Shown here: piece by piece, positions 44,847-53,823 of the stretch | Layout of the letters: the number at the start of each line of letters is the position of its first letter | How positions within the stretch are numbered: the stretch's first letter is position 1 | Assembly (NCBI RefSeq): GCF_009026825.1 | Contig: NZ_CP045032.1 | Coordinates: 1,736,001 to 1,800,000 of the forward strand | Length of the DNA: 64,000 nt | Reading direction: 5' to 3' | From: Corynebacterium urogenitale | GTDB lineage: Bacteria > Actinomycetota > Actinomycetes > Mycobacteriales > Mycobacteriaceae | Notes under the pieces: generated by a model | What the model saw: only the letters and a program-made list of their open reading frames with translations | The model's database searches: none | Told to the model about the DNA's origin: nothing | Translations under genes and position numbers: made by a program

Positions 44847-45590
44847 GTGCAGAACATCTCTGGAGAGCGTCGCGAAGGTGCCCACCGCAAGCAGGACAAC
44901 ACCGCTAAGCGTCGCGCAGCGCTGGTAGCAGTCGCTGCTACCGCCGTCACCTCCGCAGGCGCAACCGGCGCGACCGCTGGCGCCCAGCAGTCCGAGAGTG
45001 ACCAGGTTGCACAGTCTGCTGACACCACGATCCTGGCTCAGGGCACCGAAGGCGGCTCCGCCCTTTCTGCTGAGAGCACCTCCGACGCCCCTCAAATTCT
45101 GCAGGTTCCTCAGAGCACTCCTATCGCTGGCCTGTCTTCCCAGCTGGATTCCGCACTCCGCTTCGCCGCTGAGCGCGCGAAGGCTGATCTGGCTGCTCGT
45201 GCCCCACTGGCAGCCAAGCCAGCTGAGGGTTCCTTTACCTCTCCATTTGGCCCACGCTGGGGCACCATGCATAACGGCATTGACATTGCCAACGCCGTCG
45301 GCACCCCAATCCTGGCTGTCATGGATGGCACTGTCATCGATTCCGGCCCTGCATCCGGTTACGGCAACTGGATCCGCATCAAGCACGATGACGGCGCTAT
45401 CTCCGTCTACGGCCACATGGTGACCCTCGACGTTCGCGTCGGCGAGCGCGTCACCGCTGGCCAGAAGATCGCTGGCATGGGCTCCTTGGGCTTCTCCACC
45501 GGTTCCCACCTGCACTTCGAGATCCACCCAGATGGCAACACCCCAGTGGATCCTGTGCCATGGCTGGCACAGCACGGCATCAGCGTCTAG
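44847..45590 (+). CDS. Secreted M23 family peptidase (LytM-type)
   Basis: 247 aa. Basic N-terminus and a Sec-type hydrophobic stretch (about 23-46, ending at GAQQ), an Ala/Ser-rich spacer, then an M23 domain: FGPRWGTMHNGIDIANAVG (His142, Asp146 zinc ligands), SVYGHM (His190) and GSHLHFEIHP (His221 and zinc ligand His223). All catalytic residues are present, so an active peptidoglycan endopeptidase is expected. GTG start with AAAAGG 9 nt upstream. Separated by a terminator from the convergent pcrA gene. Confidence 0.93.
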   Translation: MQNISGERREGAHRKQDNTAKRRAALVAVAATAVTSAGATGATAGAQQSESDQVAQSADTTILAQGTEGGSALSAESTSDAPQILQVPQSTPIAGLSSQLDSALRFAAERAKADLAARAPLAAKPAEGSFTSPFGPRWGTMHNGIDIANAVGTPILAVMDGTVIDSGPASGYGNWIRIKHDDGAISVYGHMVTLDVRVGERVTAGQKIAGMGSLGFSTGSHLHFEIHPDGNTPVDPVPWLAQHGISV

Positions 45591-45603
45591 ATCGAACGCT
45601 GCA

Positions 45604-45655
45604 AAAACAAAAAGAAGAACCGAGGCTTGGTCAACAGTCTGGGTTCTTTTTGTTT
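45604..45655. terminator. Bidirectional terminator between M23 peptidase and pcrA
   Basis: AAACAAAAAGAA and AACC on the left pair with GGGTTCTTTTTGTTT on the right across an 18-nt loop. A-rich and T-rich flanks on both strands suit termination of both convergent genes. Confidence 0.75.
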
Positions 45656-45702
45656 CCCTGTATTCCCTCTCAGTTCCCCTGCAAGCTGAGAGGTCCGTCA
45701 GC

Positions 45703-48333
45703 CTAGAGCTTTTCCATCGGCAATCCGCCAACGAGCATCAGGCGTACCGTTCCCGAGCCGCCGAAATCGATCATTGCCGTGGCATGCGTGCCCACACGGT
45801 CGACGGATTTCACCGTACCCAGTCCGTACTTATCGTGATTGACTCGATCTCCCACTTCCAACTCCAACGGCTTGCCGCCCTTGCGTGCCGCGGGTGCCGC
45901 TGGGGCGGGTTTCTTCTTCGGGCGACCGCCGTCGCGATACAGCGGCTGCGAGTTGTATCCATACCCCGCGGACGAACCGAAGCCTTCCGTATTCCATCCA
46001 CCTCCTACTCCTGCACTGGCGAAGGTAGGTTCCTCACGTATCCACTCCCACAGCTCATCGGGTACTTCCCCGAGAAAGCGGGATGGTGGGTTATTCACAG
46101 CCTGCCCCCACCCAGAGCGTGTCACTGCCCGGCAGATGAAGAGGCGTTGCTTGGCGCGCGTAATGCCCACATAGGCCAAGCGGCGTTCCTCCGCGAGCTC
46201 GGTGGGTTCGCTCAGTGCACGCATATGCGGGAACTGGCCGTCTTCCCACCCGGTGAGGAACACCACCGGGAACTCCAGGCCCTTGGCCGTGTGCAAGGTC
46301 ATGAGTGTGATCATGTCCTGCTCCTCTACAGGGATCTGGTCGGCATCTGCCACGAGGCTGACGCGCTCCAGGAATGCTTGCAGGCTCCCCAGCGGGGCCT
46401 CACCTTCCGACAGCAGTGCATCCACATCCAGATCCCCTTCACCCGTCTCGCCCGGCATCTCGGCGTAGGCCTTAAGGTTCGCTGCTTCTTGACTGAACTC
46501 GTGGCCGACAGCAACGAGCTCGTTGAGGTTATCCAAGCGCGACCCGTCCTGCGGATCATTGGATTTCTCCAGCTCTGCCTTGTAGCCCGTCATATCCAGC
46601 ACGGTGTTGACAACCTTGCCCAAGTCTGGGATTCCCAACGAGCTACCATCACTGGCCCGCATATCTGCCTGAGCAACCTCTTCGCGCAGACCCTCCATCA
46701 TCTCTAGGAAGGCGCCGATGGCGTTCTTTCCACGCCCACTCAGCAGCGGAACTTTGCCCGCCGCAGCATCATAGAGCGCGGCAGCCCAGCTGATGCCTTG
46801 GTTTTCCGCATGGACGGTTACCTGCGCCAGCGCCCGATCACCGATGCCCCGGCGCGGGGTGTTAATGATCCGGCGCAGTGCGATGGTGTCCTCCGGGTTG
46901 TCGAGCACCTTGAGGTAGGCCACGACATCTCGGATTTCCCGACGCTCGTAGAATCGCGTTCCGCCGACGACCTTATACGGCAGCCCGCTGCGCACGAGTA
47001 CGTCTTCCAGCGCACGGGACGCATTGTTCGTGCGATACATGATTGCGATATCGCGATATTTGAAGCCCTCATTGTCCACGAGGTCATCGATCTGCTCAGC
47101 GACAAAGCGCGCTTCGTCGTGTTCATTATCCGCGACGTAACCGCCAATCGGCTGCCCCTGGCCCAGGTCGGTCCATAGCTTCTTGGGGCGTCGGCCTTGG
47201 TTGCGTTCGATCACTGCATTCGCTGCGGTCAGGATCGTCTGTGTCGAGCGGTAGTTCTGCTCCAGCAGGATCGTGTGCGCGTTGGGGTAGTCGCGCTCGA
47301 ATTCTTCGATGTTACGGATCGTGGCACCGCGGAAGGCGTAGATGGACTGGTCAGCATCGCCCACTACGCAGAGGTCGGCCATGTGCTCTCCTGTGCCAAC
47401 GAGCGTGCTCACCAGCTCATATTGCGCGTGGTTCGTATCTTGGTACTCATCGACTAGGACGTGGCGGAAGCGGCGTCGATAATGGTCGGCTACCTCCGGA
47501 TGGGCGCGCAGCAATCCCACAACCTCGCCGATGAGGTCATCAAAGTCCACCGCATTAGCCCCGCGGAGGCGCGATTGGTAGCTCTTGTACAAGGTGGCGA
47601 TCTTCTCGCGATGGACATTGCTTTCGCGCTGCGCATCAGCCAGAGCCTCATCCGGCCCAATGAGTTCGTTCTTCCAGTTGCTGATCACACTCAACGTGCC
47701 CCGCGGGCTGAATTCCTTGAGGTCGAGGTCATGATCCTTGATCACCATGGTGATCAGCCGTTTGGAATCATCAGAATCGTAGATCGTGAAATTGGTGTTC
47801 AGACCTTGGGCCAGGTGCGCGTTATGGCGCAGGATGCGCACGCACATGGAGTGGAAGGTGGACACCCACATCCGCTCGGCCTGTGGCCCCACAAGGTCCA
47901 TCACGCGCTCGCGCATTTCCGCCGCTGCTTTATTCGTGAAGGTGATCGCCAGGATCTCCCATGGCGCCACGCCGTGCTGCAGCAGATAAGCAATGCGCCT
48001 CGTCAGGACGCTTGTTTTACCGGAGCCCGCGCCAGCAACGATGAGTAGTGGAGTTCCGCGGTGCTGCACCGCCTCCTTCTGCTGCGGGTTGAGGCCAGCG
48101 AGCAGGTCCGTACCGCTTTCCTGCGGTTGTTCCTCGTGTGTTCGACGCCACCGGCTGCCCTGGGTCAATGACGCCTCCGGAGCAGGCTGGTGCATGGTCG
48201 CTAGGAGTGCGTCGTAGCCCTCGGGCGGCAGCTCCTCCTCCGGGGGCGGGGGCACGTCATCCATCGGCTCTTCCGGCAGGGGCATGTCCGGATAGTCCGA
48301 AAAGAGGTTGGGCTGATCCTCTGGATGGTGCAT
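45703..48333 (-). CDS. pcrA: ATP-dependent DNA helicase PcrA/UvrD
   Basis: 876 aa SF1A helicase for repair and replication restart. An acidic, Pro-rich N-terminal extension of about 80 residues (LFSDYPDMPLPEEPMDDVPPPPEEE) precedes the motor. Motifs: Q-motif LNPQQKEAV, Walker A AGAGSGKTSVL, Walker B DEYQDTN, QNYRST, TLHTAKGLEFPVVFLTGWEDG and YVGITRAKQRL. The C-terminal region ends in a Tudor-like domain (LEVGDRVNHDKYGLGTVKSV) that in other PcrA proteins binds RNA polymerase. ATG at 48333 has AGGAG close upstream; an upstream in-frame start lacks one. Convergent with the M23 gene. Confidence 0.95.
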   Translation of the reverse strand: MHHPEDQPNLFSDYPDMPLPEEPMDDVPPPPEEELPPEGYDALLATMHQPAPEASLTQGSRWRRTHEEQPQESGTDLLAGLNPQQKEAVQHRGTPLLIVAGAGSGKTSVLTRRIAYLLQHGVAPWEILAITFTNKAAAEMRERVMDLVGPQAERMWVSTFHSMCVRILRHNAHLAQGLNTNFTIYDSDDSKRLITMVIKDHDLDLKEFSPRGTLSVISNWKNELIGPDEALADAQRESNVHREKIATLYKSYQSRLRGANAVDFDDLIGEVVGLLRAHPEVADHYRRRFRHVLVDEYQDTNHAQYELVSTLVGTGEHMADLCVVGDADQSIYAFRGATIRNIEEFERDYPNAHTILLEQNYRSTQTILTAANAVIERNQGRRPKKLWTDLGQGQPIGGYVADNEHDEARFVAEQIDDLVDNEGFKYRDIAIMYRTNNASRALEDVLVRSGLPYKVVGGTRFYERREIRDVVAYLKVLDNPEDTIALRRIINTPRRGIGDRALAQVTVHAENQGISWAAALYDAAAGKVPLLSGRGKNAIGAFLEMMEGLREEVAQADMRASDGSSLGIPDLGKVVNTVLDMTGYKAELEKSNDPQDGSRLDNLNELVAVGHEFSQEAANLKAYAEMPGETGEGDLDVDALLSEGEAPLGSLQAFLERVSLVADADQIPVEEQDMITLMTLHTAKGLEFPVVFLTGWEDGQFPHMRALSEPTELAEERRLAYVGITRAKQRLFICRAVTRSGWGQAVNNPPSRFLGEVPDELWEWIREEPTFASAGVGGGWNTEGFGSSAGYGYNSQPLYRDGGRPKKKPAPAAPAARKGGKPLELEVGDRVNHDKYGLGTVKSVDRVGTHATAMIDFGGSGTVRLMLVGGLPMEKL

Positions 48334-48460
48334 AATCTCCTCTGCTTTGTCTTTCCTAAGCCTGTCAGTGGTGGCTGTGAACCTGTCTGTATCGAGAGTA
48401 CCCATCGCCGGGACAGAACTTTCTTCCTCCCTTTCTGTATTCGCAACCGCGGGTACGTCG

Positions 48461-48466
48461 TATGAT
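48461..48466 (+). promoter_or_regulatory. -10 box of chorismate mutase, leaderless
   Basis: TATGAT ends exactly 6 nt before the ATG at 48473; no ribosome binding site is present, so the mRNA is most likely leaderless. Confidence 0.6.
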
Positions 48467-48472
48467 CAGAGC

Positions 48473-48772
48473 ATGACTGATGGTGATTTCCGTGTCCGCA
48501 TGCCTTCAGGCACGGACGACCCGCTTTCCGATGCAGAGATCCAAAGCTACCGCGAGGAAATTAACCGCTTGGACAACGTCATTCGGGACGCGATCCAGCG
48601 CCGCACTGAAGTATCGCGCGCAATCGGTAAAACGCGTTTGACCTCGGGCGGAACGAAGTTGGTGCACACCCGCGAGGTCGCAATCATCAACGAATTCCAC
48701 GAGCAGTTCGGCCGCGAGGGTGTGCAGATTGCAAAGGCTTTGCTGCAACTGGGACGCGGCCGCTTGGGCTAG
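48473..48772 (+). CDS. Chorismate mutase (AroQ type)
   Basis: 99 aa, single-domain all-helical AroQ: YREEINRLDNVIRDAIQRRTEVSRAIGKTRLTSGGTKLVHTREVAIINEF. The two Arg (in EINRLD...QRR), Lys (IGKTR) and Arg/Glu further on form the usual active site. Converts chorismate to prephenate for Phe/Tyr. Small actinobacterial enzymes of this class need DAHP synthase as an activating partner; none is in the window. Divergent from pcrA, as in C. glutamicum and mycobacteria. Confidence 0.92.
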   Translation: MTDGDFRVRMPSGTDDPLSDAEIQSYREEINRLDNVIRDAIQRRTEVSRAIGKTRLTSGGTKLVHTREVAIINEFHEQFGREGVQIAKALLQLGRGRLG

Positions 48773-48871
48773 GTCTTCGGAGCTCTCACGGTTTCACAAA
48801 GCACAAACGCGACCCATTGGCCCGCGATAACGAGCCGATGAGCCGCGACTGAGGGCGCTATCCCTTGTTAG

Positions 48872-49702
48872 TTAGGCCAGGCGGAACCCTGCACCCACTC
48901 CCCCATTGGCGTCGAGGCCAGCCTTGATGGTGTTCCAGGAGACAGCTGCGGTTGGGGCGTGCAGTGGCCCCTGCAGCGGGGTGGTGCAGCTCGGCAGATT
49001 ACCGACGCCGCCACTGACGATGCCCAGCAGACGACCGTTGCGGTAGAAAGGCCCACCGGAATCACCGTGGGAGCCGCACACGTGCGCCAGGATGTACGGG
49101 CCGGATGACCCAATTACTGGTCCGCACGTGGTGCCCGTGGAGATGCCGGTCTTGCAGGCCTGAGCGAAGCTGGCCGGAAGTGGACCTCCCAGCTTGCTGA
49201 TACGTGCGGCGCCGTAGGTGTTCGTCAGCTGCACATTGGGGTTGAGCTTGATCACACCGTAGTCTGGGGCACCCGCGCGCACGAATGTTCCGATCTTGCC
49301 AGCCTCTGCTGCGTCGGCGGAAATCACATCAGCACCTGGCTTGCCACAGTGACCAGCGGTGATCGCAACCTTGTTGCCGCCTTTGTCGTATCCCGCTACG
49401 GCGATGGTGCAGGCATTGTTGCCAACGAGGATAGGAGTGGATGGGCCGACCAATGCCTGTGGCCGGATCTTCTCCTGCGCCTTTGGCGGCACTGGAGATG
49501 TGAAGTAGTGGCCAGCGACGCGGTGAGGTCCAGGCTCACCGGTCACAGTGAGAAATTGATCCCATGCCTGCGCTGGAGAAGATGGCAGTGCGGACTGGGC
49601 CTGGGCAGCGGGAGTCGCGAAAGACCCTGCGAGCACGGTGAGAACCATGCTCATGGCGGCGAGCACGCGACGGCCGACAGTGAGACGAGCAGAGGGACGC
49701 AT
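48872..49702 (-). CDS. Secreted trypsin-like serine protease (S1 family)
   Basis: 276 aa. Sec signal peptide (residues 1-35, ending AAQAQS), a propeptide-like segment, then a chymotrypsin fold with His118 (ITAGHCG), Asp147 (APDYGVIKL) and Ser215 (GSHGDSGGPF). Four or more Cys likely form disulfides. It follows the PAP2 phosphatase gene by about 150 bp on the same strand. Substrate unknown. AAGGA precedes the ATG. Confidence 0.92.
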   Translation of the reverse strand: MRPSARLTVGRRVLAAMSMVLTVLAGSFATPAAQAQSALPSSPAQAWDQFLTVTGEPGPHRVAGHYFTSPVPPKAQEKIRPQALVGPSTPILVGNNACTIAVAGYDKGGNKVAITAGHCGKPGADVISADAAEAGKIGTFVRAGAPDYGVIKLNPNVQLTNTYGAARISKLGGPLPASFAQACKTGISTGTTCGPVIGSSGPYILAHVCGSHGDSGGPFYRNGRLLGIVSGGVGNLPSCTTPLQGPLHAPTAAVSWNTIKAGLDANGGVGAGFRLA

Positions 49703-49851
49703 TACTTCCTTAGAAAACGAGTGGTGAGCAATATATACAGCGTATCGTTTTCACTTGCGTTTCGTTAGTTATCACCTGTATCGGTTGGACGCACGGGGGA
49801 TAACGCCGATTCCCACTACGCAACTTGCTCAGGCTACGGGGCTGCGTAACT
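49703..49851 (-). other. PAP2-protease intergenic region
   Basis: 149 bp between two minus-strand genes for exported proteins. It must hold the protease promoter; no clear terminator or operator was seen. Confidence 0.3.
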
Positions 49852-51117
49852 CTAAAGAACGCTCACGCTTCCATCGCCGTTGACCTGTACCTTCGCTGCC
49901 ATTGCAGCGGCGATATTCAGGCGCTGCCACGAGCCCTCGCGGGTTTGGTCATCCAGGGGGTAGCCAGCTGGCAGCGCCGTCTGACGCAGTACGGAAGCTC
50001 GCTGCGAGTAACTGAGGTTCGGGTGAGAGGAAAGAAGCAGGTCGGGAGCGGCCTGAGGCACAATCATCGGAGCTTCCGTGTTGTACACCTGCTCGAAGCC
50101 CATGGTCATGCGCTCGGTGTACTCTTTCACGGCCTGGGAGGTCGAGCGGTATGGCGTCTGCGCTGCAACCGTCTCCGCTAGTGGACGGCCGGTACGCCAC
50201 TCCAGCTCCTTGCGGATCTCCTCGCCTGCTTGTTTCACAGCGCGGCGCATCTTCGGATCATTCCAACGGTCGGCCGCAGCAGCGGTACCGGTCATACGAC
50301 CGCCGATCACATCCAGCGGGTAGTGCACGCCCATAACCATGCGGTTGTAGCCGGCCTCGGACCCACGGGTGACAAGCTGGGGTCCAAGTTCTGGCAGTGC
50401 GAGCGCCAGCAGGGTCGTCGCCCAGGTCGCCTGGTTCGTGTGTCCCGAGGGGAAGGACTTGGAATCCCGGTAGAAATCATCCACGCCATTCTCGTAGCGG
50501 TTAATCTTTTCCGGGGCTACCTTGAAAGGCCGCTGGTAGTTGTAAATTTCCTTCTCAAAGAAGGTGGAGCTGGCGATGCCACCGGCGCGTGCGCCGTAGC
50601 CGTTGCCGAAGAGGAAGACGGTCTTCGGCAGGCGATTCTCCTTCAGAGCCTGCCGGAAGTGCCCACCGAGCTCCTCCCCCAGCGCATCGGAGAAGGCAAG
50701 CAGCAGCCCCTCCTTGTCCGCTGCTGCGTCTCGCTGGGCGCGCGCAATAAGCTCTGGATTGTCCGACGCCGCATTGTTCACATCCACAACAATGTCGAGA
50801 TTCTTCGCCATGACATCCTTGTGGTTTGCACGCAGGTCATTGAATCCACTGATGACCTCGGAGTAAATGCCCCAGTCATGGCTACTGATATCGGAGATGT
50901 AGCCAACCAGGTAGTCAGCCGGGAATGGGCGCGGCGTTGGCGCCCCGAGATGCTGCACCGGCGCCGGGTACCCTGATAGCGCTTCGGAACCTGCGACAGG
51001 TGGCACGCCAATTTTCGACAGCCCATCGAGGTCTGCAGCCTGAGCGGGGCTAACGGTGCCACATGCAATAGCAGAAGCGGCGAGGGCGGAAAGGAAGCGA
51101 CGGCGCGCGGACTTCAC
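49852..51117 (-). CDS. Secreted acid phosphatase, PAP2 superfamily
   Basis: 421 aa. Signal peptide with twin Arg (SARRRFLSALAASA) and AQA cleavage site near residue 28; Tat or Sec export possible. The three PAP2 motifs are present: K-x6-RP (KEIYNYQRP, 189-197), SFPSGH (221-226) and R-x5-H-x3-D (NRMVMGVHYPLD, 258-269). Typical of class A non-specific acid phosphatases, though longer, with a ~125-residue C-terminal extension of unknown role. Likely releases phosphate from organic esters outside the cell. Confidence 0.9.
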   Translation of the reverse strand: MKSARRRFLSALAASAIACGTVSPAQAADLDGLSKIGVPPVAGSEALSGYPAPVQHLGAPTPRPFPADYLVGYISDISSHDWGIYSEVISGFNDLRANHKDVMAKNLDIVVDVNNAASDNPELIARAQRDAAADKEGLLLAFSDALGEELGGHFRQALKENRLPKTVFLFGNGYGARAGGIASSTFFEKEIYNYQRPFKVAPEKINRYENGVDDFYRDSKSFPSGHTNQATWATTLLALALPELGPQLVTRGSEAGYNRMVMGVHYPLDVIGGRMTGTAAAADRWNDPKMRRAVKQAGEEIRKELEWRTGRPLAETVAAQTPYRSTSQAVKEYTERMTMGFEQVYNTEAPMIVPQAAPDLLLSSHPNLSYSQRASVLRQTALPAGYPLDDQTREGSWQRLNIAAAMAAKVQVNGDGSVSVL

Positions 51118-51210
51118 TGTTCTTCGATCCTTCGAGTCAAGCCATTGAATATCTCATTCATATTGACATGCATTGCCACAACTCGCAGCGCAAGTGCCTG
51201 AGCGAGCGTA

Positions 51211-51248
51211 AAAATGGCCCCTACCGGCTTTCCGCCAGTAGGGGCCAT
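51211..51248 (-). terminator. Terminator of the SGNH hydrolase gene
   Basis: On the minus strand TGGCCCCTAC pairs with GTAGGGGCCA, with an inner GGC/GCC pairing, followed directly by TTTTTA. It lies 45 bp after the SGNH gene stop. A classic rho-independent signal. Confidence 0.85.
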
Positions 51249-51292
51249 GGTTTCCCAGAGGTTATTCTCCGTTGGACAATCTGCGCCAGGAA

Positions 51293-52189
51293 CTACAGCA
51301 CTGCAGCCACGTTGCGGGCGATGAATCGGCTGCCCTCACGGGATGGGTGGAACATCATGTTGTAGTGCGGAGTGGTGGTATCGATCACGCCGGCCACGTA
51401 GCGCTGCTTATCTGGTGCGCAGGAGCTGTGCTGGGCGTAGGTCTTGCCACGCATCTCGACAAACTGAGCACCGATCTCACGAGCTGCGCGGGCCTGCATT
51501 GCCACGTTGGAACGCTCAGCGTTGGTGATGAGATTCATGGACAGAGGCAGCGGTGCGTTAGGGACCAGGTTGATCGCGCAGTAGTTGCCGCGGGCGTCGG
51601 TCACTGCGGGGGTTCCGACGATGACGAGCTTGGCCTGTGGCGCCACGGAGCGAATGCGCTTAGCCGCGGTCTTCATGTCAGCGACGTAGGCGTTGGCCAC
51701 AGCAGTGTGGTTCAGAACATCCACACCGTCCTTGGCACCGAAAGGACCGTAGTTGTTCATGCCGATAGCCATGACAACGCTCTTGGTGCCGCGATGGAGA
51801 TCCCCGGCCTTGATGGCGCTGTTGATACGGCCGAGCATGGTGCGGGAAGTTTGGGCGGTGCATGACCAGTCTGCGACAGGACCAGCACCGGTGGCCTGCA
51901 GAAGGCGTGGCCAGTTATCTGGCCCCTGGAGGCAACCACCGGTCTTCGGGTAATCGCGCAGGTACGGGGTGTTGCCAAGGGCCACGCTGCCACGGAGAGT
52001 GTTGCGGACCTGGTCAGGGTTGGCAGAGAAGGAGTCTCCGAGGGCAACGATGTTGCCATTCGGAGCTGCTTCAGCAGCGGGGAGAGTAGCCGAGGGTGCG
52101 GCCACTGCGATCCCGCAGGCAGCAAGAAGGCTGCATGCAAGAGCGGCCACGCGGGAACGGGAACGTGTGCGAGGGTGGGTGAGGTTCAT
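51293..52189 (-). CDS. Secreted SGNH/GDSL hydrolase
   Basis: 298 aa. Sec signal (1-42) with Ala-rich cleavage region; catalytic Ser53 in ALGDSFSANP; a Gly/Asn oxyanion pair is suggested by NTLRG and GMNNYG; and the C-terminal Asp270/His281 pair lies in DTTTPHYNMMFHPS. Four Cys could form disulfides. Family members are lipases or esterases; some corynebacterial ones hydrolyse mycolates or host lipids. Next to the PAP2 and protease genes, all exported. Confidence 0.92.
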   Translation of the reverse strand: MNLTHPRTRSRSRVAALACSLLAACGIAVAAPSATLPAAEAAPNGNIVALGDSFSANPDQVRNTLRGSVALGNTPYLRDYPKTGGCLQGPDNWPRLLQATGAGPVADWSCTAQTSRTMLGRINSAIKAGDLHRGTKSVVMAIGMNNYGPFGAKDGVDVLNHTAVANAYVADMKTAAKRIRSVAPQAKLVIVGTPAVTDARGNYCAINLVPNAPLPLSMNLITNAERSNVAMQARAAREIGAQFVEMRGKTYAQHSSCAPDKQRYVAGVIDTTTPHYNMMFHPSREGSRFIARNVAAVL

Positions 52190-52355
52190 GGTCTTGAACG
52201 TGTTCTTTCTTAAGAAGAGCCAAATAAAGAAAGTTAAGCATCCTACTAAGAAGTACTCATTCGATCATCATATTTCAGAGCATTGGCTTAGCAAATCGCA
52301 GCTATAGTACGGCTCGATACGTTGGTCGAATTAAAGCTGTTCGATCTTCATCTCG
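52190..52355 (-). other. AT-rich upstream region of the SGNH hydrolase gene
   Basis: 166 bp between the lipoprotein gene and the SGNH gene, both minus strand. Rather AT-rich at 52200-52310; expected to hold the SGNH promoter. No gene or clear palindrome seen. Confidence 0.3.
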
Positions 52356-53414
52356 CTATTCAACAAGATGGTTCCACGATCCATTCTCACCTGGGCCGAC
52401 GGTAACTTCCGCCGTCCCGCCGTTCATATCTTTGCACCACACTCGATCGGCAGGTCCAGCAATACCGCAGGACATGGTGTAGGTTTTGCCCGTTTGTCGA
52501 CTAGTGACAGTGACAGGCCAGTAAGCCACGGGGTGAGTGCCTGCCGTACCAAGCCTTGCAACGTCCATCGCGAAACCACAAGATGTTGATGAACCGGCTA
52601 CAACGGGCTGACCGGCTATCGTGCCGCAGGTTCCACCGATCTGGCTGTCGGATGCCGACTGCTGACCTGCTGAAGCAGATCCTTGCGTAGACGCACCGCC
52701 TCGCGACGACCCTCCGTTGGAGTCTCGACCCGAAGCAGCTGATTCAGAACCATCTCCCGATGGGTTCACATCTTTCCATTCGATTTCTTGCGCGCTGGCC
52801 TTAAGGTCTGCAGGAGCCTGATCTTGAATGCCACTATCGAGGCCCTTCCACCGGTAGTCCCAGTCTTTTCCAGAAAGAACTAGCGCCTGGCCATCCACAG
52901 TCCAGAGTTCGGTATGAACATCAGGACGTGTTCCATGCCACGTTGAGAAAAGAAGGCCATTATGATCCGCCGTTGCCTGTAGCATTGATCGATCCATTGT
53001 GGCGTGGCCGGCCCTGTGAAGGAACCCTTCCTCACCATGCACAGTTGCCGAGTACTTTTCTCCCTGCGAATCGTAAACGCTCACCCTATGCCAGCCTTTA
53101 TCCGCGGCAATGTCCTGGGTCTCCAAGAGCAATTCAGGCTCGCCATCTGCGGTTATGTCCACCTTCGCATAGTGTGCATCGCTTGGCGCTTGGGAAAGAA
53201 TTTGAGAGAAAGGATCATCCTCCCCCTCTTCGGTCTCCCTTGAGGCAGACGTTGCGAGCGTCGGCTGCGGGCCTGTGTTTTCAGATGACGGGGCAGCACT
53301 GCCAGTCTCAGATGCCTGCTCCTCGCTAGGAGCATCAGAACAGGCGGCCAAACTAAGGCCAAGCAGTACGATAGAGCTGAGAGCAAAAGCTGTTTTCTCA
53401 AATCTAGGAGCCAT
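52356..53414 (-). CDS. Lipoprotein with C-terminal exported domain shared with another window protein
   Basis: 352 aa. Lipoprotein signal with lipobox SLAAC (Cys about 24), a Ser/Glu/Thr-rich linker, a middle domain of about 140 residues (HYAKVDITADGEPELLLETQD, a FG-GAP/beta-propeller-like hint) and a C-terminal domain of about 85 residues with Cys pairs (GTCGTIAG...STSCGFAMDV...YTMSCGIAG...VWCKDM). That domain resembles the C-terminus of the protein at 39639-40475. Start at 53414 (MAPRFEKT) has AAGGA upstream and begins the signal; longer frames lack one. Function unknown. Confidence 0.75.
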   Translation of the reverse strand: MAPRFEKTAFALSSIVLLGLSLAACSDAPSEEQASETGSAAPSSENTGPQPTLATSASRETEEGEDDPFSQILSQAPSDAHYAKVDITADGEPELLLETQDIAADKGWHRVSVYDSQGEKYSATVHGEEGFLHRAGHATMDRSMLQATADHNGLLFSTWHGTRPDVHTELWTVDGQALVLSGKDWDYRWKGLDSGIQDQAPADLKASAQEIEWKDVNPSGDGSESAASGRDSNGGSSRGGASTQGSASAGQQSASDSQIGGTCGTIAGQPVVAGSSTSCGFAMDVARLGTAGTHPVAYWPVTVTSRQTGKTYTMSCGIAGPADRVWCKDMNGGTAEVTVGPGENGSWNHLVE

Positions 53415-53589
53415 AAATGTCCTTGGAAAGCTAGTCAACGGGGCACCGGCACCGTTACGCGGAACAACTAGGGCTGATCTTAGGACTTGGGCGCACTCTC
53501 CGCTTGACATGGGTGTGAACTTATCGTCCGCCATTTATGGCTATTAGCCATTTTACCGTTCATTCCCTTAGTTGGAACGATCCACCGAA

Positions 53590-53627
53590 AACACAAACCC
53601 CTACCAGCGTTTCCGCTGGTAGGGGTT
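53590..53627 (-). terminator. Terminator after tRNA-fMet
   Basis: CCCCTACCAGCG and CGCTGGTAGGGG form a perfect 12-bp stem with a 4-nt loop, followed on the minus strand by GTTTGTGTTTT. It lies 6 bp from the tRNA 3' end. Confidence 0.9.
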
Positions 53628-53632
53628 AAAGT

Positions 53633-53709
53633 TGGTAGCGGGGGCAGGATTCGAACCTACGACCTCTGGGTTATGAGCCCAGCGAGCTACCGAGCTGCTC
53701 CACCCCGCG
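53633..53709 (-). tRNA. Initiator tRNA-Met (CAT)
   Basis: 77 nt including an encoded CCA. The anticodon loop is CTCATAA (anticodon CAT) on a stem with three consecutive G:C pairs (GGG/CCC), and position 1 (C) cannot pair with position 72 (T), both marks of initiator tRNA. D-loop AGCTCGGTAGCTCG and T-loop GTTCGAATC are normal. It lies alone, followed by a strong terminator. Confidence 0.93.
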
Positions 53710-53823
53710 TCGGGTGCGTGACTGAGATGCGCTCTCTGTCAGCGACTCCACAACTCTAACGCACTTAGCGCGAGAAGTGAAATCGCCTGTTCAGAAGGCT
53801 TATCACCCACCCAAACTGCTGGC

